The notes under the pieces were generated by a model that did no database searches, had not been told where the DNA came from, and worked only from the letters and a program-made list of their open reading frames with translations. A stretch of 5,979 nucleotides of DNA from Patescibacteria group bacterium. GTDB lineage: Bacteria; Patescibacteriota; Minisyncoccia; Phycocordibacterales; UBA12445. The translations under genes were made by a program, and so were the position numbers. The stretch is taken from positions 1-5,979 of the forward strand of contig JAKLHJ010000047.1 in NCBI GenBank assembly GCA_022710205.1, in the 5' to 3' direction. This document shows positions 1 to 4,736 of the stretch, piece after piece (the stretch's first letter is position 1; each line of letters begins with the position of its first letter).

Positions 1-127
1 ATGCTGACTGAAGTAAGCTTCCCATGAATTGGCTTCTGCTTACGCCTATCTTGTCAGCCAGCTTGTCTATCTTTTCAACAAACTCAGGATCTAACTGAAT
101 CGTGTATGCCTCTTTTTTCTTTTTCAT
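1..127 (-). CDS. Ribbon-helix-helix (CopG/Arc-type) DNA-binding protein, partial
   Basis: The 42 visible residues begin with a lysine-rich start and a short beta strand (AYTIQLDPE). Two helices follow (FVEKIDKLADKIG, then VSRSQFMGSLLQSA), and the turn GVSRSQF between them is typical of the ribbon-helix-helix fold. Such proteins bind DNA as dimers through the N-terminal strand and often repress their own promoter. They occur as plasmid copy-control proteins, as antitoxins and as small regulators of mobile elements. The C-terminus runs off the left edge, so a partner gene such as a toxin or nuclease cannot be seen. The ATG at 127-125 was chosen because GAGGTG (139-134 on the minus strand) lies 6 nt upstream. 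A second ATG at 133-131 touches the Shine-Dalgarno sequence and is less likely. The fold is fairly sure; the specific role is unknown. Confidence 0.75.
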   Translation of the reverse strand, partial: MKKKKEAYTIQLDPEFVEKIDKLADKIGVSRSQFMGSLLQSA

Positions 128-143
128 AAACATCACCTCATCG

Positions 144-179
144 CTAATGATTCATTAGTAATATCGGAAACGATTCGTT
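144..179. promoter_or_regulatory. Tandem palindromic operator candidate
   Basis: Two related palindromes sit between the promoter and the ribbon-helix-helix gene. CTAATG-ATT-CATTAG (144-158) and AACG-ATT-CGTT (169-179) share the core AyGATTCrTT. Their centres are 23 bp apart, about two helical turns. The second palindrome touches the -10 box and the predicted start point. This placement suggests autorepression by the adjacent protein, with dimers bound side by side. The palindromes are seen directly; the binding is inferred. Confidence 0.5.
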
Positions 180-206
180 AATAACATATGGTGTAAGCTT
201 AGTCAA
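178..206 (-). promoter_or_regulatory. Sigma-70-type promoter of the ribbon-helix-helix gene
   Basis: On the minus strand there is a -35 box TTGACT (206-201), a 17-nt spacer and a -10 box TATTAA (183-178). The -35 box matches consensus at 5 of 6 positions and the -10 box at 4 of 6. Transcription would start near 171 and leave a leader of about 45 nt before the ATG at 127. Confidence 0.5.
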
Positions 207-248
207 ATAGATCTATTATCCGCTCCACTCCCCCGGCTCCCCACAGGT

Positions 249-398
249 CCGCCGACCCACCTCCGGCCTCTGGTCCACCCCACCGAAAGACCGACCCCTT
301 AGGGCCGTCCATTGAGCCTTCGTTTCACTACGGCTCAACGGAACCTCGGCCCTGGGTAACTGTGGCGGGGTCTCGGTGGGGTGGGAGGCCTACGGCGG
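249..398. other. GC-rich 150-bp nested inverted repeat (structured RNA or folded-DNA element)
   Basis: Six pairs of arms nest around one centre: 249-254/393-398, 265-270/385-390, 275-286/373-384 (12 bp, perfect), 293-298/367-372, 301-307/347-353 and 312-318/332-338, with a 13-nt terminal loop. This gives about 44 paired bases. Unpaired bases of the outer four arms lie mostly on the left side (10, 4 and 6 nt against 2, 0 and 0). No convincing reading frame covers the segment, and its base composition is far more GC-rich than the flanking genes. It could be a structured noncoding RNA, a folded single-stranded recombination site or a small non-autonomous insertion. I do not recognise the family. 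The rest of the gene-free stretch 128-539 contains the promoter and operator listed separately; 399-539 shows nothing beyond a short TTAAT-CTG-ATTAA palindrome near 423-435. Confidence 0.6.
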
Positions 399-539
399 GT
401 ATCGTTCCGCTTCGGTTAATGCTTAATCTGATTAATGGAATTATTGGATGAAGAGGTAACTAAATATGCCGTGCCAGAATGGTGTCTTTTATAAGGGAGT
501 ATGTTTCACCGAACTCTGCTCCTATTCAGTTCAGTGCTT

Positions 540-722
540 CTATTCGAAAAACCCACTCTGAAGCTTCTTCTTGGTAACAATTGTTGCAATTATTACTGCA
601 AATAACCCGAATAGACCGTTTAAGGATGAAGGTGCATTAACCAAATCAGCAATAAATAAAAAAGGCATATCAGCTAAGACAACGACAATAAACCAAAAGA
701 AAAATATCTTGAGAACCCTCAT
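540..722 (-). CDS. Small two-helix membrane protein, unknown function
   Basis: This 60-residue protein has two hydrophobic segments, at about residues 4-27 and 34-50, followed by a KKK stretch and a short polar tail. It is probably an inner-membrane protein. The start is well supported: GAGGAG (735-730 on the minus strand) lies 7 nt before the ATG at 722-720. The gene has the same orientation as the 160-residue membrane protein gene upstream of it (852-1334), but 129 bp and an attC-like hairpin separate them, so they may be independent cassettes rather than an operon. I recognise no family. Small membrane proteins of this kind are frequent among gene cassettes and phage-defence or toxin-antitoxin genes, but nothing here proves such a role. 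Confidence 0.55.
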   Translation of the reverse strand: MRVLKIFFFWFIVVVLADMPFLFIADLVNAPSSLNGLFGLFAVIIATIVTKKKLQSGFFE

Positions 723-780
723 GTAGCATCTCCTCGTAAAGAAAGATAATCCTCAATATTATTAAAGTGCTGATATGTTC

Positions 781-837
781 CTTCTAACGTGCCGGAGCGG
801 CGATTGGAAGCCGTCCACTGTACTGGCTGGTTATAAG
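781..837. other. Integron attC-like hairpin site (candidate)
   Basis: The ends CTTCTAAC (781-788) and GTTATAAG (830-837) are complementary at 7 of 8 positions and resemble the R-box pair of attC sites (RYYYAAC and GTTRRRY, imperfectly matched). A symmetric 2-nt spacer and GCC/GGC (791-793/825-827) follow inward. A central stem 794-801/810-816 then has one extrahelical G at 797 and a loop at 802-809. Extrahelical bases are a hallmark of attC sites. An 8-nt one-sided bulge (817-824) is less usual. The site begins 14 bp beyond the stop codon of the 852-1334 gene, where an attC would lie in a gene cassette. No integron integrase is visible. Confidence 0.4.
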
Positions 838-851
838 CGCTTATCGATCTA

Positions 852-1334
852 TCACCCAGAGAAATCGTGATAAAACAGGTCAAGGTTCACCTTTTTGCTA
901 AGCAATAAAGTTGATGAGATAACAAATAAAACGTCAAGAACTAATCCAATGACAATAAGTTTATTAGGGGGGTTATATTTAACAGCGTACAAAGCAATAA
1001 AGCTCAAATTGATAAATATTGCTGATGCAATTAAACCACTTGTTATTGCAACTCTATTTATAACCTCTTCCTTCAGCCTTTTACCTTTTTTATATCGATC
1101 CTTCGTAAACATCAAATAGCTAAATACAAAGGAAATTGTAAGATTTAGTGTTAGAATTGGACTGGGGACAGCGAGACTAAACAATACAATTTTAGTAACA
1201 TCAAGAGATTGATAAAGGGAAAGATCTTTAAAATAGATATATAGTATTCCAGGAGTTAAGATGGTCATCATGATAACGACATTGACTGCTCTTTTATATC
1301 CAATGCTATTAATCTCAGTCATCGAATTTGCCAT
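852..1334 (-). CDS. Four-helix membrane protein, unknown function
   Basis: The 160-residue product has four hydrophobic segments, at about residues 17-35, 50-76, 95-118 and 125-145. A strongly basic loop (KDRYKKGKRLKEE, about 78-90) separates helices 2 and 3 and would lie on the cytoplasmic side under the positive-inside rule. There is no signal peptide and no catalytic motif that I recognise. The start ATG at 1334-1332 has AGAGG (1345-1341) 6 nt upstream. The coding sequence is AT-rich like its neighbours in the accessory part and unlike dnaX. An attC-like hairpin follows closely after the stop codon. That the gene is real is likely from length, ribosome site and consistent topology; its function is unknown. 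Confidence 0.65.
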   Translation of the reverse strand: MANSMTEINSIGYKRAVNVVIMMTILTPGILYIYFKDLSLYQSLDVTKIVLFSLAVPSPILTLNLTISFVFSYLMFTKDRYKKGKRLKEEVINRVAITSGLIASAIFINLSFIALYAVKYNPPNKLIVIGLVLDVLFVISSTLLLSKKVNLDLFYHDFSG

Positions 1335-1463
1335 CTTATGCCTCTGGGCTCAATAATTTTATAACATCATTTCATAACAATGGATATATTGAATTAATTC
1401 GGCGATTTTCTAGTTAACATGTTCAAATCCCCGATCCCTTCGCATAAATCATAGTGATCAATT

Positions 1464-1492
1464 TTTACAAAACCTCACTTCTCAATTTAAAT
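1464..1492 (+). promoter_or_regulatory. Candidate promoter of the RDD-family gene
   Basis: TTTACA (1464-1469, 5 of 6 to consensus) is followed after 17 nt by TTAAAT (1487-1492, 4 of 6). Transcription would begin near 1500, giving a leader of about 40 nt before the TTG start at 1539. The region is AT-rich, so chance matches are possible. Confidence 0.4.
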
Positions 1493-1538
1493 CATGAAAT
1501 GACGATAAATAATATATTCAAATAATGGAGGAATCAAA

Positions 1539-2003
1539 TTGAATTATGAAGAACTTGAATATGCTGGGTTTTGGGTTCGAGTAGTTGCCTCATTGATTGA
1601 TGGTATACTTACATTTATAATCACATTTCCCGTTCTCATATCAATATATGGCTTAGATTATTTAATATCAGATGAGTTTATATTTTTCGCTGGTCCGGCT
1701 GATATTATAATATCATGGGTTTTGCCAGCTATCGCAGTTATTGTGTTTTGGATCACTAAGCAAGCCACCCCAGGGAAGATGGCTATTTCCGCCAAGATAG
1801 TTGATGTCTCTTCAGGTATGGCACCCAGTACGGGGCAATGTATTGGCCGTTATCTGGCTTACATCATTTCGATTATTCCTCTCGGTTTAGGTGTTTTCTG
1901 GGTTGCTTTCGATAGCAGAAAGCAAGCGTGGCACGACAAACTTGCTGGAACGGTAGTTGTGCGAAGAAAATATCGTGGCCCAGAGCCTGTCAGATTTAGC
2001 TGA
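1539..2003 (+). CDS. RDD-family integral membrane protein
   Basis: The 154-residue protein fits the RDD family (PF06271), membrane proteins of mostly unknown function; some members have been linked to ion transport. Features seen are YAGFWVRVVASLID at the N-terminus with Arg14 and Asp21, a first helix at about 17-38, a second at about 53-73, the family-like segment QATPGKM (75-81), a third helix at about 103-123, and the closing WHDKLAGTVVV (131-141). The start is a TTG codon: GGAGG (1527-1531) lies 7 nt before it, and the only nearby ATG (1547) is out of frame. The gene stands alone on the plus strand, divergent from the membrane protein gene at 852-1334 and more than 400 bp before the retron. 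RDD proteins are recurrent cargo of gene cassettes, which fits the accessory setting. Confidence 0.85.
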   Translation: MNYEELEYAGFWVRVVASLIDGILTFIITFPVLISIYGLDYLISDEFIFFAGPADIIISWVLPAIAVIVFWITKQATPGKMAISAKIVDVSSGMAPSTGQCIGRYLAYIISIIPLGLGVFWVAFDSRKQAWHDKLAGTVVVRRKYRGPEPVRFS

Positions 2004-2127
2004 AGGATTTAATCACTCTTGGTATTCACTGGTTAAATAACGTGCCGTAAAAGTGCCGAAGAACACCTGTAAAGCCGCATGAAACCGACATAGACAGAGT
2101 ATTCAAATCCTCAGTTCCAGGTGCTCT

Positions 2128-2176
2128 GAGTAGCGCCATGGTAGCGCTCTACCCACAAAACTAGGCTTGGCCTATA
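2128..2176 (+). repeat. 49-bp direct repeat, left copy, upstream of the retron
   Basis: This 49-bp segment matches 4261-4309 without gaps at 41 of 49 positions. It starts with GAGTAGCGC and ends with CTTGGCCTATA. Inside, TAGCGC occurs twice with an 11-bp period (2131 and 2142), and GGTAG-CGCT-CTACC (2140-2153) can form a hairpin. Similarity also begins slightly earlier (GTGCTC against TTGCTC). The two copies bracket the retron and are 2133 bp apart. They may be ends of mobile elements or recombination sites. The left copy is not followed by a recognisable tRNA end. Confidence 0.7.
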
Positions 2177-2178
2177 TT

Positions 2179-2201
2179 GGGAGCAGGAAATCCCTGCTCC
2201 C
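2179..2201. other. Perfect 9-bp hairpin between repeat and retron
   Basis: GGGAGCAGG (2179-2187) and CCTGCTCCC (2193-2201) form a perfect GC-rich 9-bp stem with a 5-nt loop. No run of T follows on either strand, so a classical intrinsic terminator is not well supported. It could still insulate the retron from upstream transcription or belong to the element end marked by the adjacent 49-bp repeat. Confidence 0.4.
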
Positions 2202-2215
2202 TGAGTAGCCAGATG

Positions 2216-2243
2216 TTCAGGTAGGTTAATAAATTTATATAAT
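2216..2243 (+). promoter_or_regulatory. Candidate promoter of the retron msr-msd-RT transcript
   Basis: A perfect -10 hexamer TATAAT lies at 2238-2243. The best -35 candidate, TTCAGG (2216-2221, 16-nt spacer), matches only 3 of 6 positions, so the promoter may be weak or depend on an activator. Transcription would start near 2250, about 30 nt before the a1 repeat of the retron RNA. The position suits one transcript for the RNA and the reverse transcriptase. Confidence 0.45.
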
Positions 2244-2278
2244 TGATTTCTTATTCTAATTATGGTTCAAAAGTAACA

Positions 2279-2421
2279 GGCGGCTTAAAGGCAGATTTAT
2301 TATTGTGTTTATCGCAATATAAGAAACAAATGCTGGGCAGCATTGCTATCTGCCATTCTTTGGCTATGTGTATTTATATATATTATAGCCAACTCTCGCA
2401 TAAGAGTGCCTTTAAGCCGCC
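2279..2421 (+). ncRNA. Retron msr-msd RNA (template and primer of msDNA)
   Basis: The a1 repeat (2279-2293) is perfectly complementary over 15 bp to the a2 repeat (2407-2421). In known retrons this pairing places the branching guanosine, found just after a1, near the start of copying. Here that base would be G2294 in GGCAGATTT. The msr then forms two hairpins: 2301-2307/2313-2319 (TATTGTG with CGCAATA) and 2329-2334/2339-2344 (AATGCT with AGCATT, loop GGGC). The msd contains a stem of 8 bp, 2360-2367/2385-2392 (TTGGCTAT with ATAGCCAA), with an AT-rich loop. As I recall the Ec67 RNA, it shares GGCAGATTT, a TTGTG...CGCAA hairpin and GAGTGCCT at a2. The msDNA 5' end is probably near 2404, giving roughly 55-65 nt of DNA. 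The exact ends are inferred. Confidence 0.88.
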
Positions 2422-2439
2422 GATTTGAATGGTATATAA

Positions 2440-4140
2440 ATGTCAATCTTAGATGATCTTAAAAAAACAACATCTCTCAGCGACCTTGCGTTATTACTTG
2501 GATTTAAACCCAATAGCCTTTCCTATATTTTGTACAAAATTACAGATGAAAATAAATATAGTGAATTTACTATACCCAAAAAAAATGGTGGTGAACGTTT
2601 AATAAAGGCTCCTGCTGATAGACTCAAAAAACTTCAAAAGCGACTGGCTGTTCTACTGGATGAATGTTTTGAAGAAATTTATAAAGGTTATGGTAATAAC
2701 AAATCATTATCTCATGGTTTCAGAAAAGATCACTCAATTATCACTAATGCTAAAAGGCACAAGAATAAACGTTATGTTTTTAATATTGATCTACAGGACT
2801 TTTTCCCTTCTATAAATTTTGGCCGGGTTAGAGGTTTTTTTATAAAAAATTCTCATTTTGAGTTGAACGCCAAGGTCGCGACAGTTATTGCTCAAATTGC
2901 ATGCCATGATAACGAACTTCCTCAGGGTAGCCCTTGTTCTCCAGTTATTTCTAACCTTATTGGTCATCTGCTCGATATACGAATGGTCAATTTGGCAAAG
3001 AAAACAAAGTGCACCTACTCTAGGTATGCTGATGATTTGACTTTTTCTACAAATGAAAAGGACTTTCCAAAAGATATAGCCTATGAAGCAAATTTTGGTA
3101 ACTGGGTTCCAGGGAAAGCTCTCATAAAAGAAATAGAAAAAGTAAATTTCACGATAAATAATAAAAAAGTATCCATGCAATATAAAACAAGGAGGCAATG
3201 TGTAACAGGGCTTATTGTAAATAAAAAAGTAAACATAAAAAAAGAATATTACAAGAAATCCAGAACGATGTGCCATGTTTTGTTTCAGACAGATGAGTTT
3301 TATATTAAAAGCACCTCTGATGAAATTAAGCCAGGAACTGTTAATCAATTAAATGGTATTCTAAGTTTTATCTATAATGTTAAGGAACCTAATAATATTA
3401 AAAAGAAAGAATTAAATAAAAAGAAAGGCAAAAAGAAGGAAGACAAGAAAAAAGATTCAGCTGTAAAAAATCTTTATAAGAAATTTCTTTTTTATAAACA
3501 TTTCTTCTCTTTAGATCGTCCTCTTATTATCTGTGAAGGGAAAACAGACATTATTCATTTAAAATGTGCAATTCGACAGTTTGAGAAAGAATATCCAGAG
3601 TTTGTAGAAAAGAATGGTGACAGCTTTAATTTTAAAGTCAGTTTTCTTAGATTTTCAGATAATTTAAAGGATGTGTTTTCGACAGCAGAAGGCACCTCAG
3701 GATTAAAATCAATAATGGTATCATACAAATATCACATGGAAATATTCAAAGGTCAGGGGAAAAAACATCCAGTCATTATGCTTGTTGATAATGATGCTGG
3801 GGCTAATGAAATTATAAAGATATTGAAGGTTAAAGATTATAAACAACCCTTCCATTATTTTCTCGAAAATCTGTATGTAGTCCTACTTCCCCAAAAGGAA
3901 GATGGTCAGGAAATGGCTATTGAGGATCTTTTTGATAAAGAAACCCTAGAAACAAAAGTTGGCGGTAAAACATTTAATCGAAAAAAAATTGATGACGAAA
4001 AAGAATACGGGAAAATTGTTTTTGCTAAACATGTTATTGAGGCTCATCAGAAAGAAATTAACTTCATTAATTTTAAAGAACTTTTAAATCGATTTAAAGC
4101 AGTACTTGTTGATTATAATAATAAATTAACTGCATCTTGA
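2440..4140 (+). CDS. Retron reverse transcriptase fused to a TOPRIM effector domain (Ec67/Eco2-like)
   Basis: The 566-residue protein primes from the 2'-OH of its own RNA to make msDNA, and probably serves phage defence. Its N-terminal half is a reverse transcriptase. It has the retron signature NAKRH (103-107), motif A NIDLQDFF with catalytic Asp117, LPQGSPCSP (160-168), the active site YADD (196-199), and the retron VTG motif (255-257). A lysine-rich linker (about 318-343) leads to a TOPRIM domain with PLIICEGKTD (Glu366) and MLVDNDAG (Asp450, Asp452), the usual metal-binding residues. The layout, the length and blocks such as FTIPKK, NFGRVRG, AIEDLF and EYGK agree with my memory of retron Ec67 (about 586 aa, type I-C). 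The ATG at 2440 lies 18 nt after a2 with no clear Shine-Dalgarno sequence, so translation may be weak or tied to RNA folding. The gene is AT-rich, unlike the flanking chromosome. Confidence 0.95.
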   Translation: MSILDDLKKTTSLSDLALLLGFKPNSLSYILYKITDENKYSEFTIPKKNGGERLIKAPADRLKKLQKRLAVLLDECFEEIYKGYGNNKSLSHGFRKDHSIITNAKRHKNKRYVFNIDLQDFFPSINFGRVRGFFIKNSHFELNAKVATVIAQIACHDNELPQGSPCSPVISNLIGHLLDIRMVNLAKKTKCTYSRYADDLTFSTNEKDFPKDIAYEANFGNWVPGKALIKEIEKVNFTINNKKVSMQYKTRRQCVTGLIVNKKVNIKKEYYKKSRTMCHVLFQTDEFYIKSTSDEIKPGTVNQLNGILSFIYNVKEPNNIKKKELNKKKGKKKEDKKKDSAVKNLYKKFLFYKHFFSLDRPLIICEGKTDIIHLKCAIRQFEKEYPEFVEKNGDSFNFKVSFLRFSDNLKDVFSTAEGTSGLKSIMVSYKYHMEIFKGQGKKHPVIMLVDNDAGANEIIKILKVKDYKQPFHYFLENLYVVLLPQKEDGQEMAIEDLFDKETLETKVGGKTFNRKKIDDEKEYGKIVFAKHVIEAHQKEINFINFKELLNRFKAVLVDYNNKLTAS

Positions 4141-4221
4141 TTTATAAAAAGTATCCAAAACGTTTTACCCGATTGATTTTCTCTCTGCAGACGGTATAGC
4201 TCCCAAAGGTTTTTCCAGAGT

Positions 4222-4244
4222 GATGATATTTATAAAATATCGTC
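4222..4244. terminator. AT-rich hairpin after the retron gene (possible weak terminator)
   Basis: GATATTT (4225-4231) and AAATATC (4235-4241) are perfectly complementary, and the stem extends outward by three more pairs to 4222 and 4244 (one G-T). It lies 82 bp after the reverse transcriptase stop codon. There is no T-run, so termination here is uncertain. The rest of 4141-4260 shows only a short AAAACGTTTT palindrome at 4157-4166. Confidence 0.25.
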
Positions 4245-4260
4245 CATACATATTGCTCAG

Positions 4261-4309
4261 GAGTAGCGCTATAGTAGCGCACCATCCTGAAAACTAAGCT
4301 TGGCCTATA
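4261..4309 (+). repeat. 49-bp direct repeat, right copy, next to a tRNA-Ser fragment
   Basis: This is the right copy of the repeat at 2128-2176 (41 of 49 identical, no gaps). Here AGTAGCGC occurs twice 11 bp apart, and GCGCTA-TAG-TAGCGC (4266-4280) is a perfect palindrome. Seven bases after the copy ends, a tRNA-Ser 3' end begins (4317-4342). The order of repeat then tRNA end is what one expects at the right boundary of an element integrated into a tRNA gene. Confidence 0.7.
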
Positions 4310-4316
4310 CGAAACA

Positions 4317-4342
4317 GGGTTCGAATCCCCCTCTCTCCGCCA
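4317..4342 (+). pseudogene. Detached 3' end of a tRNA-Ser gene (candidate attachment site)
   Basis: GGGTTCGAATCC followed by CTCTCTCCGCCA reproduces the T-loop, 3' acceptor strand, discriminator G and CCA of a serine tRNA. It differs from the intact tRNA-Ser(GGA) at 4983-5008 at only 2 of 26 positions. The implied acceptor partner, GGAGAGA, is not found anywhere upstream in the window, nor are a D-arm or anticodon arm in register, so this is only a fragment. Its acceptor sequence points to a different tRNA-Ser isoacceptor. Integrases of islands and phages commonly recombine at tRNA 3' ends and leave such a copy. AT-rich accessory DNA ends here and GC-rich chromosome begins. Confidence 0.75.
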
Positions 4343-4352
4343 TTTCATACAG

Positions 4353-4389
4353 ACCCGCCCCGCCTGATACACCAGACCCTGTGGCGGGT
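4353..4389. terminator. GC-rich hairpin between island edge and the 4403-4681 gene
   Basis: ACCCGCC (4353-4359) pairs with GGCGGGT (4383-4389) around a 23-nt loop. It lies just beyond the stop codon of the minus-strand gene ending at 4403 and just after the tRNA-Ser fragment, so it could end transcription from either side. No good T-run follows, which keeps the call weak. Confidence 0.35.
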
Positions 4390-4402
4390 TATCCCGTGAA
4401 AC

Positions 4403-4681
4403 CTATTTCGTCTTTTTGGCCTTGCCCTCGTCGACGATCCAGCCGTACTCCGTGACCTCCACCTTTTTCCGGGTGCCGACCCTCTTCACCGGGACCTCGG
4501 TCCTCGTGATCTGGTAGATCCTTCCTTCACCGGTGAAATGCTTGAGCGCCTCTTCCCTGGACGTGTAGAACTCGATCTTCTGGGTCCCGAACAGTGAATC
4601 CTTGATGATGGCATATTCCTCGGCCAGTGCCGCCAGGGGCAGGACAAGGATGAAAAGGAGTGCAAGAACCGCCTTCTTCAT
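4403..4681 (-). CDS. Small secreted or periplasmic protein, unknown function
   Basis: The 92-residue product opens with a clear signal peptide: MKK, a hydrophobic core AVLALLFILVLPLAA, and a cleavage site after ALA near residue 20. The mature part is about 72 residues, highly charged, and ends in a lysine-rich tail; I recognise no domain in it. The start at 4681-4679 is preferred over ATG codons 24 nt or less further upstream because GAGGTG (4694-4689) lies 7 nt before it and the signal peptide then starts at the proper place. The gene is GC-rich and belongs to the chromosomal side. It is transcribed toward the island boundary and away from the tRNA-Ser gene. Confidence 0.7.
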   Translation of the reverse strand: MKKAVLALLFILVLPLAALAEEYAIIKDSLFGTQKIEFYTSREEALKHFTGEGRIYQITRTEVPVKRVGTRKKVEVTEYGWIVDEGKAKKTK

Positions 4682-4709
4682 GAAATCACACCTCATGCAT
4701 ATCACAGCT

Positions 4710-4736
4710 TTTTTACTTTTTTGCGCCTCATGTCAA
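4710..4736 (-). promoter_or_regulatory. Possible promoter of the secreted-protein gene
   Basis: A perfect -35 box TTGACA (4736-4731, minus strand) is followed after a short 15-nt spacer by TAAAAA (4715-4710). The -10 match is poor and the spacer short, so only the -35 element is convincing. The remaining sequence up to the tRNA promoter (4737-4870) shows nothing else I can name. Confidence 0.3.

Noticed and set aside
788..826. Degraded tRNA-Ser body (GATTGGAA resembles the tRNA-Ser(GGA) anticodon loop)
   Set aside because: The segment folds better as an attC-like hairpin with this sequence as its terminal loop, and there are no T-arm or acceptor strands.
895..1119. 74-residue plus-strand open frame opposite the 852-1334 gene
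   Set aside because: There is no clear ribosome site, while the minus-strand frame is longer, has one, and encodes four consistent membrane helices.
2243..2428. 61-residue plus-strand open frame upstream of the RT
   Set aside because: It lies across the msr-msd RNA and has no ribosome site of its own. The a1/a2 pairing and hairpins explain the sequence better.
2791..3348. 185-residue minus-strand open frame inside the RT gene
   Set aside because: It is the antisense shadow of an AT-rich coding region. The plus-strand frame has the clear catalytic motifs.
2440..4140. RT as part of a group II intron or diversity-generating retroelement
   Set aside because: There is no maturase or HNH domain, no intron domain V/VI after it, and no template/variable repeat pair. 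The NAxxH and VTG motifs, TOPRIM fusion and msr-msd RNA point to a retron.
4251..4342. A complete tRNA or tmRNA ending at 4342
   Set aside because: The D-arm-like GCTCAGGAGTAGCGC is suggestive, but no acceptor 5' strand or anticodon stem can be paired, and the tmRNA 5' end is absent. Only the 3' portion from 4317 is tRNA-like.
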